Positions 1 through 11,888 are shown, counted from the stretch's first letter. The stretch is 64,000 bases of DNA from Meghimatium bilineatum (GCA_034231615.1 CM067315.1:14247267-14311266), one strand, 5' to 3'. Numbers and translations: made by a program. The notes: generated by a model not told the origin, from the sequence alone.

Positions 1-580
1 CTCAAATTGATTCATTTCTACTGTGTATTTGCATGTTTCTTTTCATTTTTATCCCTAAACATTAATATCATAACTATTGAATAACTCTGTTGTTACAACA
101 AATCAATTCTGAACAGTTTTATGACTTGTGCAAGATCTAACCAAATCGGGACTGCCACAAAAGAAAGCTCATAACTGCATAATGACACATATTCAATGAA
201 GCAATGAAACTATAAACGTAAAACATTGGGTAACAGGTTGGAAGAAATCAATGTACTAGAGTATATGTACTTTTACAGCCCTGGCCAGGTAAATAAATGT
301 AACAGTATCTGAAAGTGACACAGAACGCGTAAAATGTAAAATTATCCTAGTTTTATTCTGGTAGGCGAGCATGTGCTATGATTATGTGATTAACTTTTCA
401 GAAACGAGTACCTGCGGCTATGCTTTATGTTTAGAAAAGTGGAAAGCTGAAAGGATACGCTATTTGTAAATTAATATTAGAAATGATAACTCAAGAGAGT
501 GTATGCTATTTTTGTATATTTTCATTGTGAAATACAAATCTCAAGATGTCGAATGAGTAACGGCATTAGTTAAGAAAATT
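1..580. other. AT-rich sequence, nothing recognised
   Basis: No open frame of note, no repeat and no motif were recognised here. It leads directly into the 53-bp satellite. Confidence 0.5.
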
Positions 581-1343
581 TGATTTTACTCAGTTTAAAT
601 GTGAATCAGTTATGACATTAATTACAGACAAGTTGACTTTACTCAGTTTAAATGTGAATCAGTTATGACATTAATTACAGACAAGTTGACTGTACTCACT
701 TTAAATGTGAAGCAGTTATGACATTAATTACAGACAAGTTGACTTTACTCAGTTTAAATGTAAATCAGTTATGACATTAATTACAGACAAGTTGACTTTA
801 CTCAGTTTAAATGTGAATCAGTTATGACATTAATTACAGACACGTTGACTGTACTCACTTTAAATGTGAATCAGTTATGACATTAATTACAGACAAGTTG
901 ACTGTACTCACTTTAAATGTGAATCAGTTATGACATTAATTACAGACAAGTTGACTTTACTCAGTTTAAATGTGAATCAGTTATGACATTAATTACAGAC
1001 AAGTTGACTTTACTCAGTTTAAATGTGAATCAGTTATGACATTAATTACAGACACGTTGACTGTACTCACTTTAAATGTGAATCAGTTATGACATTAATT
1101 ACAGACAAGTTGACTGTACTCACTTTAAATGTGAATCAGTTATGACATTAATTACAGACAAGTTGACTTTACTCAGTTTAAATGTGAATCAGTTATGACA
1201 TTAATTACAGACAAGTTGACTTTACTCAGTTTAAATGTGAATCAGTTATGACATTAATTACAGACACGTTGACTGTACTCACTTTAAATGTGAATCAGTT
1301 ATGACATTAATTACAGACAAGTTGACTGTACTCACTTTAAATA
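581..1343. repeat. 53-bp satellite with 212-bp higher-order repeat
   Basis: About 14 tandem copies of a 53-bp unit (seed GTTATGACATTAATTACAGA). Two variants alternate, one with TTTACTCAG and one with TGTACTCACT. A rarer CACG variant recurs at 841, 1053 and 1265, exactly 212 bp (four units) apart. From about 780 onward the array is therefore organised as four-unit blocks. Confidence 0.95.
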
Positions 1344-1433
1344 TGCTTCTGTGATATCCATAGGAAAACGATTTAAGACATGTTGTTCTTCTAGAATGCT
1401 ACATCGCAGGTAATGTGACAACAGAATTTTGCT

Positions 1434-2045
1434 ATTCTTGCTACCTATATTCTCTATATTCTCTATATTCTCTCTATTCTCTATAATCTCTCTATTCTCT
1501 ATATTCTCTATATTCTCTATATTCTCTATATTCTCTCTATTATCTATATTCTCTCTATTCTCTATATTCTCTCTATTATCTATATTCTCTCTATTCTCTC
1601 TATTCTCTCTATTCTCTCTATTCTCTCTATTCTCTCTATTCTCTATTCTCTCTATTCCCTATATTCTCTCTATTCTCTATATTCTCTCTATTCTCTCTAT
1701 TCTCTCTATTCTCTCTATTCTCTATATTCTCTATATTCTCTCTACTCTCTATTCTCTCTATTCTCTATATTCTCTATATTCTCTCTATTATCTATTCTCT
1801 ATTTTCTCTCTATTCTCTCTATTCTCTCTATTCTCTATATTCTCTCTATTCTCTATATTCTCTATATTCTCTATATTCTCTCTATTCTCTATTCTCTCTA
1901 TTCTCTATATTCTCTCTATTCTCTCTATTCTCTCTATTCTCTCTATTCTCTATATTCTCTCTATTCTCTATATTCTCTCTATTCTCTCTATTCTCTATAT
2001 TCTCTTCTATATTCTCTATATTTTCTCTATTCTCTATATACCATA
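1434..2045. repeat. CTCTATATT/CTCTATT simple repeat
   Basis: About 600 bp of pyrimidine-rich low-complexity repeat built from TATTCTC and TATATTCTC blocks. The long open frames across it are products of the repeat and not genes. Confidence 0.95.
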
Positions 2046-2179
2046 TATACCTATTTACTAGTGATAACTCTTGCATCCACTTGTAAAAATTTTCCGGTAA
2101 GAAAAACATATCCAAGTAATGACAGTTTGAGATATTTTTATGGTATTGTGTGCTTTTTTAAAATAATTATGTATTTCTT

Positions 2180-2289
2180 GAGAAAGGTCCCTGTTGTACC
2201 GTAACGTAGAAAAAGTCCTACTTCTTTGGTTTATTGCTAGTTATTTATTTTTAACATTGATAGTTACGATTTTATAGTAACCTTTGTAC
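2180..2289 (+). repeat. Short dispersed repeat related to 55590-55740
   Basis: The stretch from a GAGAAAGGTCC motif through a TTGATAGTT motif to AGTAACCTTTGTA resembles 55590-55740 in order and spacing. The stem GGTCC...GGACC intact in the other copy is broken here. It abuts the 5' side of the decayed LINE. Confidence 0.4.
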
Positions 2290-3253
2290 GATATTCCGGT
2301 TCCGGTTTAAGATGGCAGTAGTTGTGCTCTCGTAATTGTTATGGTCGGTTGAACTGTGTGCAATAAGTGCAATCGTAAAACATCCATTATTCCTGAAACA
2401 TAGGTTTATTGATTCTTTATGTGATGGAGGGCCGTTTTTAATCTGTTAGGCTATATTCAGTGTTCAAAAATTGGTTACTAAACGTTCGAACTATGGCCTA
2501 GATAGGGAAGACTGCCCAAGTGTGTAGAGAAATTAAAAATTACAAACTTGATATATTCGGGGTGAGTAAATGCAGATGGCTCACTCAGGTAGGAACTATT
2601 TTCCTAAAGAAAATGTGGTTATTATTTATTCTGGGCGGATTGATAACATTCATAGTGAAGGAGTCGGTATTATTATGACCCAGAAAGTTTCAACATCGCT
2701 TATTAGTTGGAAAGCAATAATTGAAAGAATTATAACAGCACGACTACAAAAGAAACACTTAAAACTAACCATAATTCAAAGCGACGATCAAAACAAACAA
2801 CATCACTGACGACAGGAAAGACAAGTTTTACGCCACGCTGCTCGATGTGCTGAGTGAAAGACATAAACATAACAGTGTTATAGTAATGGGCGAATTCAAT
2901 GCTAAAATTGGAAACAAAAACAAAGGAATAGAACGATGCGTCGGCGTTCGTGGTTGAGGCACCGGGAACGAAAATGGCGAAAGACTCTTAGAACTGTGCG
3001 AGCTGTCAAACATGGTGGTATATAACACTTTTTTTCCACATAAAAATATTCATAAAATTACATTGAACTTACCTGATCAATGCAAGAAAAACACGATCGA
3101 TGACTTGTGCATAAACACAAAGTTTCACTCAATTATTCTAGACACAAGAGTCTACAGAGGTGGGATATTGGCAGAGACAACAAACAAAATAAGAATAAAA
3201 CTTAAAACAATACGCAGCCCAACAAGAACACCGAAAATAGACTCACATTGCCT
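2290..3253 (+). mobile_element. Decayed LINE, endonuclease part
   Basis: Conceptual translation across several frames shows an APE-type endonuclease of the RTE-like kind. A NVRTM motif near 2480 is followed by REIKNYKLDIFGVS (about 2530-2570). A VIVMGEFNAKIG motif lies near 2880-2910, where the usual form is GDFN, and FPHKNIHKIT and TIDDLCI follow at about 3030-3110. In-frame stops and frameshifts make it inactive. The frame is interrupted at 3254 by a younger LINE fragment on the opposite strand and resumes after 3779. Confidence 0.8.
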
Positions 3254-3779
3254 GATGATGTTCGTCCGTCGTGATCGACGATGACCAAAAACTCAACCAT
3301 AATAATAATAACAATAAATAATTAAATAATAAAGTTAATAGTGCGTTTTTAAATGACTAGCAAGTCCAATGCGCGCACAAAATGTTCTTTTACAGAATTG
3401 ACAACAATAGAAGGTATCTGTGTGAGGTTGAGATGGTTTTTTTTTCTACGTGTCCGCTTCTGTCTTGCAGTTTCTTGTCTGAATTCTTCTGCCGCTAGTG
3501 CTCCCGTTCTAAAGCTGTAACGTCATGCTGTTCTATCCTGAGCGAGGCTCTCCCAAGCGCCTACGTCAATGTTAAGATGTTTCAAGGATGACTTGAGCGT
3601 GTCTTTGAAACGCTTTTTCTGTCCACCAGCTTTTCGAAATCCTGCCTTGAGTTCTCCATAATATATTTGTTTTGGCAAACGCGAGTTCTCCATACGCACA
3701 AGATGGCCTGCCCAGCGTGCCTGCGCCTTCATAAGTATTGTGTGGATGCTTATTGAGGTTGATTTTTCCAAGACCTCGT
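3254..3779 (-). mobile_element. 5'-truncated copy of the full-length LINE
   Basis: Reverse complement matches the last ~525 bp of the element at 29378-32985, including the C-terminal coding part and the whole 3' UTR (TTATTATTTATTG stretch, then TCGATCACGACGG), down to the GATGATG-type tail. Differences are few (for example one base in the LPKQIYYGEL-coding stretch), though indels split the frame. The match stops at 3779, the 5' truncation point. The insertion is nested in an older LINE on the + strand. No clear TSD was found. Confidence 0.92.
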
Positions 3780-5550
3780 CTACTACAATGAGAACACCAC
3801 AACAAATACAACATTGCAATCCAAAACAACTATGACACTATACCAAATGATGCAACATCAGAGCCTGCAAACATAGAAAAGGACTGGAACTTCTTTAAAC
3901 ACTCATTTAAAAATACGGTAGTTGAAACAGTGGGTTGCTCAAGAAAAGACAAAGAGATGGTTAAGCGACGAAACATGGCGTAAAATTCAAGAAAGAAAAT
4001 TATCCAAATTTAAAATGCTATCAACTAGACACGAATTATCAACGCCAGCATACGCCAAGCTAAATAAAGAAGTAAAACAAGCGCACGCATGAACAAACGT
4101 AACCTCATACAACAGTTATCTTCAGAAGCGGAAACAGCAGCTAACACTAGACATAGTTAAACATTGTTCCATATGAAACAACTAGCAAACAATCCTCCAA
4201 CTACAAACATCCCGGTGAAAAACACACACAAAAATGAAATGATGCTCTCTCAACAAGCCCAGACAGATAGATGGGTAGAACATTTAAAAGAGATATTAAA
4301 CAGATCACCACCCAACAAAATCGCCAAATTTTGAAATGGAAGAAAGCATGCGACATCTCATTAAATGACATGAAACAAGCAAGAAATTAAAAACCAACAA
4401 GGCCTGTGGAAGTGATGAAATCTCTGGTGAGATGCTAAAAGCAGCGGACGACAACTCCTTGAGCCACATACTTGCTATAATGAATGCTGTATGGCAGACT
4501 ACAAAAGACTAGAAAAATGGTGTAATCTTCAAACTACCAAAAAAAGGAGACTTGTCAGATTGCAACAACTGGCGTGGAATTACTTTACTATCAATCCCAA
4601 AAAAAACTTTTTTGTAGCATCATAATGGAAACAGTGAAAAAAAAACGGTTGCTCATAGAGACTTAGAGAAGAAAATACCGACTTTAGACCTTACTATTCG
4701 TGTAGATACCACATCTTCACTCTTACAAATATTATAGAAAATTCATTTGATTTACAAACTCCTTTAGTAATATAACTTTACAGACTTCCAAACGACATTT
4801 GACAGTATACATCGGCCTATACATCGACCTGCTCTATGGGAAATCCTTAAGATCTATGGATTCCATATAAAATATATAAACATTATAAAAACACTCGAGC
4901 ACTCTTCATTTTCTATGAGCAGTGTATTTCGTCGCTGTCGGTTTGCTAGATCTGTCACTGCGTTGTTTCAGAGTTTCTAAATGGTTACACTGTGTGCTAA
5001 TCTATCCCATGTAGATGTAGAAATCACCTATTTCATCAGAAATACACTGAAACACCAAAAACTACTACCCGGTCTACGGGTTTGCCGAAAGATATCCAAT
5101 GTGCCCGGCATCTTGACCGGAATTTGTATAGTTACATTGTTTTATATAGTTACATTGTTTTAAATAGGAGAAATTGTCTTAGAAGGCTACTGAACATACG
5201 TTGGTCAGACTTCAAATCAAACACAGTTGTCAGACAACAATCAAAACAAGAATATGTATCCATCTATATTAGAAATCGTCGCTGGAATTACATCGGACAC
5301 GCGCTACGAATGGATACTGAAAGACTCCCCTGTCAAGCTTTGATGTGTGTGATCACCAAAGGGAACGAGAAAACGAGGAAGACCAAAAGGGATTTTACGT
5401 AGAACTATTACAAGAGAACGTTTCACCATCGGTATCAGAAACAATGAAGATATAAAGCAAATTGCAATGAAACGAGAGACATGGAAATATATGACATCCG
5501 CCCTATGTGTCGTATTTGGCCCTAGCGGAATCATCATTATCATCATCATC
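3780..5550 (+). mobile_element. Decayed LINE, RT and C-terminal part
   Basis: Continuation of the element that starts at 2290. Reverse-transcriptase blocks can be read despite stops: NKACGSDEISGEMLKA (about 4395-4445), WKNGVIFKLPKKGDL and NNWRGITLLSIP (about 4510-4600), then a remnant of the catalytic DFQTTFD block near 4780. The C-terminal part includes CLRRLLNIRWSDF, RRWNYIGHALRM and RGRPKGILRRT (5170-5410). It ends in an ATC/ATT microsatellite at 5530-5551, the usual 3' tail of this kind of LINE. The start at 4981 of one open frame is not a gene start. Confidence 0.8.
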
Positions 5551-6068
5551 AGGTGCCATGCCGGCTGGCGTAGGCGATCATGACTCTCCACAGCTCTCTG
5601 TCTACAATATTATGAATCAAAGTCGTTGTTGTTTCCTTTCCGTGCCAGGTTGTCAAACTGTCTAATATGTTCTCACGTTGTCGCCCTCTGTCTCTGTTGC
5701 CTTCAATTTTGCCTGTTGTGACTATGTCCTCTAAACCTGCCTGTCTCATAAGGTGGCCAAAAAAAAGAAGATTGCCTTTTTCTTATATTCTTGATTAATG
5801 TCCGTTTCGCATTTGACTCTTTCAACACCTCTACATTATTTTTTCTGGCAGTCCATGGCATTCTAAGCATTCTTCTGTAGAACCACATCTCTGTTGCCTC
5901 TAATTTCACACTTTCCAGTTTGTTTATTGTCCAAGACTCGCACCCATATGTTAGTATAGTGGTTATATAGCACCGCAGAACTCTTTCTTTCTCACCTCTA
6001 ATGACAAGGTCATATTACACGGTATATTTTTCCTTTTTCTTAATGTTGTTTTTGCCTGTCCTAGAGGA
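5551..6068 (-). mobile_element. LINE 3' fragment, family B
   Basis: Minus-strand conceptual protein reads LEATEMWFYRRMLRMPWTAR (about 5860-5910), KRTLI..., then RQAGLEDIVTTGKIEGNRD, ILDSLTTWHGK and DRELWRVMIAYASRHGT ending near 5551. This is the C-terminal region of an RTE-like ORF. The same family recurs at 37600-38625, 49655-49950, 53265-53720 and 58255-58910. Its 3' end faces the 3' end of the + strand LINE across a shared ATC microsatellite. Confidence 0.85.
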
Positions 6069-6119
6069 ATAACTATTGTTTTTAATAGTTAAATTATTTT
6101 ACATAGTTATATTGTTTAT

Positions 6120-6300
6120 ATAATTAGGTTAGTACGTTGGTCTCACTCTTGTGAGGTCTAGAGTTCGATCACCGGTACGGAATTGGGTTGTTTTTTTTTG
6201 TCAGAGGGTAAAGTAAAAAACTCACGTGGCGACAAAAAGGCGCATACGGCCTTTATCACACAGCGATTCAATGCCTTCCCTGCAACTCCTTAATTAACGG
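6120..6300 (+). mobile_element. tRNA-derived SINE-like remnant
   Basis: GGTTAGTACGTTGGTCT (6126-6142) resembles a pol III A box region, and GAGTTCGATCACC (6160-6172) resembles a B box at tRNA-like spacing. The arms do not fold into a credible tRNA cloverleaf, so a SINE head is more likely than a tRNA gene. No TSD was found. Confidence 0.45.
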
Positions 6301-6451
6301 ACAAATGCAGTATTAACTTGAAATTTAAAACAAAATCTCTAAACATTGGAGACGATTCGTGTAGCTGTATTCTGCTAAAAATGTTTTAGTGGAGGGTTTT
6401 AGGTGATGTGTTTTTTACACAACTTTTAAAATTTATTAAATGTTAGTTTCT
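6301..6451. other. Spacer, nothing recognised
   Basis: Short AT-rich spacer without recognisable content. Confidence 0.4.
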
Positions 6452-6780
6452 GTGACCATCTTCATGATCACATCTTCTCCCACACCTTCATTATCACATC
6501 TTTCCACACATTTATATGATCACATCTTCTCACACACCTTCATTATCACATCTTTCCACACATTTATATGATCACATCTTCTCACACACCTTCATTATCA
6601 CATCTTTCCACACATTTATATGATCACATCTTCTCACACACCTTCATTATCACATCTTTCCACACATTTATATGATCACATCTTCTCACACACCTTCATT
6701 ATCACATCTTTCTACACATTTATATGATCACATCTTCCCATAAATCTTCATGATCACGTCTTCACACACATCTTCCCACA
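6452..6780. repeat. 52-bp minisatellite
   Basis: About five copies of a 52-bp unit (seed CATTATCACATCTTTCCACA), each made of two related halves that contain TCACATCTT. It grades into the array that follows. Confidence 0.9.
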
Positions 6781-6839
6781 CATCTCCCCAAACATCTTCC
6801 CACACATCTTCCTGACCACATCTTCTTAGACATCATCGT

Positions 6840-7216
6840 GATCACAACTTCATAATCACATCTTCTCACACATTTCATAATCACATCTCACACATATCAT
6901 AATCACATCTTCTCACACATTTCATAATCACATCTCACACATTTCATAATCACATCTTCTCACACATGTCATAATCACATCTTCTCACACATTTCATAAT
7001 CACATCTTCTCACACATTTCATAATCACATCTCACACATTTCATAATCACATCTTCTCACACATTTCATAATCACATCTCACACATTTCATAATCACATC
7101 TTCTCACACATTTCATAATCACATATCCCCACACATGTCATAATCACATCTCACACATTTCATAATCACATCTTCTCACACATCTTCATGAACACATCTC
7201 CTCACACATTTTCATG
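6840..7216. repeat. 25/22-bp minisatellite
   Basis: Interspersed 25-bp units (seed CATAATCACATCTTCTCACA) and 22-bp units lacking the CTT. The shared TCACATCT core suggests a common origin with the 52-bp array upstream. Confidence 0.9.
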
Positions 7217-7769
7217 GTCTAAGCGACTTTTCAAAGAAGATAAGCTTTAAATCTGAAATATCTTAAGAATCTAAAATCCGATGCATACATTAATTATTCA
7301 ACAGGGAAGAAATATCACCCTTCCAATGGAAATTTCCAGTAATATCTTCCATATCTGTCACCGTGATATAAATGTTTACCACATCATTGTACATATGATA
7401 TCAGCTCTTCAAGATATCACACGCGCATGACGGAATATCATATATCAAAAAATGGCATAAATATAAATAGACATATTAGAAATCAGGCATTTCTTTTTAG
7501 TTTGATTAATCCCTTGTGACGGATTACCTGAACTACCCCCTCACATATTTTATAAATGGTAATACTCCCTGATACACATTAAGATTGATTCTTGCTCATT
7601 GCTGAATGAGGAGAGGCGCAGCAAAGAGACACATTTCTCCTACAATTTTTCCGCTCCCTTCCCCCCCTTGCGTTGATCTATTTCTTAGCTTATCTTTCTC
7701 ATAGTCTTATTAAGTCATTCGTTAATTATTCAATGCTGTGCACTCACCGATGATCGTGTCCCTCGTAAC
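7217..7769. other. Unique sequence, nothing recognised
   Basis: No coding signature, repeat or transposon motif was seen. Confidence 0.4.
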
Positions 7770-8160
7770 TAAAGACAGTCATGTGGTTTCATCGGTTACC
7801 ATCCTTCAGAAGTGACGCGACACCGACTCTTTCTTTGATCTTTTTATTGGCTGTCGAGGTGAAGTATATACTCATTGATCAATGAAAATCAGGGGAAAAT
7901 TTTAAAATCTTGACTTTTTTTTAAATGATCACAATAAGTCCGCAGGACCATGTAATCGACAAGGTGGTACTCGTTTGGTGTTACCCTACGAACGTGATGC
8001 GATTTGACTTTTATTCGTGATTGTCATTGGTTGTCGATACCGAAGTATATAAAAGTAACCTATGGAAATCGCGGCAAAATCACATATCATCACTTTTAAA
8101 TGATGATTCTCGATGAATTCCACAGGACTACATAACTGACGAGGGATGTGGTTTGTTATT
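7770..8160 (+). repeat. Diverged tandem duplication, ~190 bp unit
   Basis: Two successive segments share blocks in the same order: CGGTTACC / GTGTTACC, ATTGGCTGTCGA / ATTGGTTGTCGA, GAAGTATATA in both, AATCAGGGGAAAAT / AATCGCGGCAAAAT, CGCAGGACCATGTAA / CACAGGACTACATAA and CGACAAGG / TGACGAGG. Divergence is high, so this is an old duplication of unknown function. Confidence 0.7.
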
Positions 8161-8589
8161 TTTTGTGTGGTTTATTTATAGATATCTTCAATTTTTACTT
8201 GTTTACTCAACAATTCTTTATTCACGCTCTATTTCCTAGTTAAAGCGAATAGCCAAGGAGTTAGTTCACACATGAGGGATCTCAAGAATATATTTCTAAG
8301 AATTATTTTTCGTCTCCACACTTGATTGGGTGCACTTAACTCTTAGAGGCCGGTCCACCATATATATTGCTATTTAAACAATATAAAATGATTTTTAACA
8401 CCGTGTAGCTAGAAGTTGCTGAAGTAGAAGATTCTTCTTGTGTCGTGATTCCCGGTGTCTCTCTCCTACTTGAACGCTTCTTTATTTATCATGGATTTGT
8501 GGTACACTTAGACGAACACGGATGTTTTTGTCAATCTCCTAATGTTAACACAGATCCCTAGATAGGTGAGGTAGGCTGTATGGTTCAAG
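8161..8589. other. Unique sequence, nothing recognised
   Basis: No coding or repeat signature was seen. Confidence 0.4.
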
Positions 8590-8645
8590 CGCCCCTCACC
8601 CACTCAACCACCCACTCACTCACCCACCCACCCACCCACCCATCT
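8590..8645. repeat. (CACC)n microsatellite
   Basis: Short tetranucleotide run of CACC/CACT units. Confidence 0.9.
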
Positions 8646-8727
8646 TTAAGAAGAAAGATAGATCGAAGTATTTAATACTAAGAAACAACTACAAAGAAAA
8701 TTAATCCCCTGCCACCAAGTGAGGGAG

Positions 8728-9152
8728 TTTCCTCAAACACAATATCACTAAGTCACCATTAAACACAATATCACTAAATGACCACCACACACAATATCAC
8801 TAAGTCACCCTTAAACACAATATCACTAAATGACCCTCAAACACAATATCACTAAGTCACCCTCAAACACAATATCACTAAGTCACACTCAAACACAATA
8901 TCACTAAGTCACCCTCAAACACAATATCACTAAATGACCCTCAAACACAATATCAATAAGTCACCCTCAAACACAATATCACTAAGTCACCCTCAAACAC
9001 AATATCACTAAATCACCCTCAAACACAATATCACCTAGTCACCGTCAAACACAATATCACAAATTCATTCTCAAGCACAATATCACAAAGTCACCGTCAA
9101 ACACAATATCACTAACTCACCCTCAAACACAATATCACGAAGTTACCCTCAA
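8728..9152. repeat. 26-bp minisatellite
   Basis: About 16 tandem copies of a 26-bp unit (seed AATATCACTAAGTCACCCTC), with AAGTCAC and AAATGAC variants intermixed. Confidence 0.93.
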
Positions 9153-9882
9153 ATACGCAATTAATTTTTAAAGGAACTTTTTTAACCTTTCAAAACACAT
9201 GTATATATGGTTCCGCTACCAATAGAATTGCTGTTTTATCCATGCTCCCTTGCTTTACTTGGTACTATCCTGTCCTCACTAGTACTTTTATCTTCCTTAT
9301 TCACCATTGTGCGCCTATCTACGGCCCTACTCCAACTAGAATTTTAATCTTCCCCATGCTTTTTCTATTGGATAACTTCTCCCACTATTTTGTGTGTATA
9401 TCTCAAACTTCTGAGTTCCTTGCTTCGCTGCCTATACCTCTGTTTCCACTAGTTTTAAAAAAATCGTGTTCATGTTTTAGTCATCTAGTGCCCCACTCCA
9501 TAGTGTATTTTCGTGGTCCTCGTGCTCCCTCGCTTGGCACTCTATGTTCCTGCTCCAACTAGTTCTTTTGTCCATGTAGGAGAGACCCTAATGCAATCGA
9601 TGGTGTTCTGAGCTATCTTCTGGAATCTCCTGCAGATCTGCTTGTTTCCAAGCGTATTGCATTTCCCTTGAAACCTATCATCCGACGTAAAACGTGTTTG
9701 GTTTGGACATGAAGCGAGACACAACTCACTTTCTACAAATATTTTGTATTGAATAGTCGAGGGTGGAAGGAGAACAACTAACGAAGAAAATCCTGGATTG
9801 GCGACATCTAGGAATAGTTTTGGCATGATTTCTCTGCACTCGTCAGAGTGCCTGAGGACGGAAGTTTGGAGGGCTTTTTACG
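9153..9882. other. Unique sequence, no gene recognised
   Basis: Two open frames of about 100 codons (9242-9562 + and 9542-9826 -) resemble no family I know and have no splice or promoter context. They are probably fortuitous. Confidence 0.4.
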
Positions 9883-10490
9883 CTGATGTCTCCAGTATGA
9901 TACCCCTACCATCATGACGGCTGCTTTCTCTAGTGTGGCACCCCTACCATCCTGACGGCTGATTTCTCTAGTGTGACACCCCTACTTTCCTGACGGCTGA
10001 TATCTTTAGTGTGGCATCCCTACCATCCTGACGGCTGATTTCTTTAGTGTGGCACCCCTATCATCCTGACGGCTGATTTCTTTAGTGTGGCACCCCTACC
10101 ATCCTGACAACTGATTTCTCTAGTGTGGCACCCCTACCATCCTGACAACTGATTTCTCTAGTGTGGCACCCCTACCATCCTGACAGCTGATTTCTCTTGT
10201 GTGACACCCTACCATCCTGACAGCTGATTTCTCTTGTGTGACACCCTACCATCCTGACGGCTGATTTCTCTAGTGTGACACCCCTACCATCCTGACGGCC
10301 GCTTTCTCTAGTGTGGCACCCCTACCATCCTGACAGCTGATTTCTCTAGTGTGACACCCCTACCATCCTGACGGCTGATTTCTTTAGTGTGGCACCCCTA
10401 CCATCCTGACAACTGATTTCTCTTGTGTGACACACCTACAATCCTGACAGCTGATTTCTCTAGTGTGACACCCCTACAATCCTGACGGTT
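9883..10490. repeat. 38-bp minisatellite
   Basis: About 16 copies of a 38-bp unit (seed GTGTGGCACCCCTACCATCC), with GACGGCTG, GACAACTG and GACAGCTG variants. Confidence 0.93.
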
Positions 10491-10882
10491 ATGGGTCGTA
10501 TAATTAATTATTAACTCCTATTTGACCAAACAACCAGATATGTGCTCTTTCAATCTATTTACTGGTTGTGTCCCTGTTCCACTAAGAGGTAATCAACGCA
10601 ACAGAGAGGGGATTAGGCAATACACTTAGACAAATGGGAAATGCACTTTCTCCATAATACCTTCCCAGGAAAGCAATCATGTATGAAACGTAGGGATTAT
10701 GTCTATCGGCAATTTAACCAATTTGGGGGCCTTATAATCCATTTGAAATTTGTCACTGGCCTCCTCCCTGACTGTCTGCAAAGTCACAAAAATACCATGA
10801 TCATTATTATTTGATTTGTTTAGTTTATGTTTCCTTCATTCGTTCCATGTTCGTAATTAGCTTCTTCCATGACCTTGTTTGT
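10491..10882. other. Unique sequence, nothing recognised
   Basis: No gene or repeat signature was seen. Confidence 0.4.
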
Positions 10883-11222
10883 TTATTTCTCTTTCCATAA
10901 AATTCTTTCTATTCTTCTGCGACATTTGTAAGGTGTTAAATCATGTTCATTCTCTATATTTCTCAACAACAGAATCGTATTGTTTACTTCACGTTTCACC
11001 TGGAACATATGGTCGCAGCTGTCGCTCTTTCCACCATTTCTGTCTTGCGCTGTCTTCTTCAAATGTCCACATAAGGTCACAATTGATGTGGTCTCTTCAT
11101 CCACTGTTGGAATCCTAGTGTTCCTTGGTCTTCCAACTCTCCACTTCTCATGCTGGTTCCAGTCCAGAACGTGTCTAGTTATCTTGCACTCTTCTTTCCG
11201 AGGAAGATCGTATCAGACAATG
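10883..11222 (-). mobile_element. LINE 3' coding fragment
   Basis: Minus-strand translation reads RHVLDWNQ, WRVGRPRNTRIPTVDEETTS and LKKTAQDRNGGKS. The pattern G-R-P-R ... AQDR ... W/G is typical of the C-terminal region of RTE-like LINE proteins. It is broken by frameshifts, has no catalytic domain, and abuts a 21-bp array at its 5' side. Confidence 0.7.
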
Positions 11223-11224
11223 TC

Positions 11225-11502
11225 AATATAATCAACACTGGGTGAACTATATTCAACACTGGGTGAACTATATTCAACACTGGGTGAACTATATTCAACA
11301 CTGGATAACTATATTCAACACTGGATAAACTATATTCAACACTGGATAAACTATATTCAACACTGGATAAACTATATTCAACACTGGATAAACTATATTC
11401 AACACTGGATAAACTATATTCAACACTGGATAAACTATATTCAACACTGGATAAACTATATTCAACACTGGATAAACTATATTCACCACTGGACGAACTA
11501 TA
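11225..11502. repeat. 21-bp minisatellite
   Basis: About 13 copies of a 21-bp unit (seed ACTATATTCAACACTGGATA). Because the unit is a multiple of three it creates a repetitive open frame on the minus strand (7-residue period) that is not a gene. Confidence 0.95.
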
Positions 11503-11582
11503 TTATGTTTGTTTGTGTTTGGATTGTATTATCTCTCTATTGCTGTTGGTATAGAATGTCTACCTATCCATCCATCCATCCA

Positions 11583-11888
11583 TCAAGATTCTTGATTAGA
11601 AAACTGGCCTCACAGAACGTGGGGCATTCCCATAAGTGCTCCGCCCTCTGTTCCAGCAGTCATTCGACTCGATGGTCTTCCGAGTCCAATTCCGTCGAAA
11701 CAGACGTCGACATCAGGGCACAACTCTGGCCATTGCGACAGGTTTCTTTGTTGCTCTGTCCACCCACGCCGTGCACGTAACTAGTTCAAGCACAACGTCA
11801 GCCTGTCGGAACAACATGGTAACAGTTATCGAAGGTTACGACTAGGGGATTGTATAGATGACGTGCCATGAAGCTTCTATAAGAAGAT
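11583..11888 (-). repeat. Dispersed repeat X, right half
   Basis: Inverted copy of 63155-63470. The shared order is CTTGATTAG, GTGGGGCATTCCCATAAGTG, GACGTCGACATCAGGGCA, GCCGTGCACGTAACTAGTT and GATGACGTGCCATGAAGCTT. It is split from its other half (12706-12830) by a LINE insertion. Function and class are unknown; a reading frame with QWPELCPDVDVCF can be followed in both copies. Confidence 0.8.
11878..11888. repeat. Target-site duplication, copy 1
   Basis: TATAAGAAGAT is repeated at 12706-12716 and flanks the LINE fragment between them. The uninterrupted repeat X at 63140-63170 has the motif only once (as TCTTCTTATA). Confidence 0.85.

Noticed and set aside
1429-2061. 210-codon open frame rich in Ser, Leu, Ile and Phe
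   Set aside because: Pure product of the CTCTATT simple repeat; no stop codon can arise in the repeat frame.
6120-6190. Possible tRNA gene
   Set aside because: A- and B-box-like motifs are present but acceptor, D and anticodon stems do not pair; a SINE head is more likely.
8728-9152. 26-bp array considered as a CRISPR-like repeat
   Set aside because: Direct tandem units without spacers; minisatellite.
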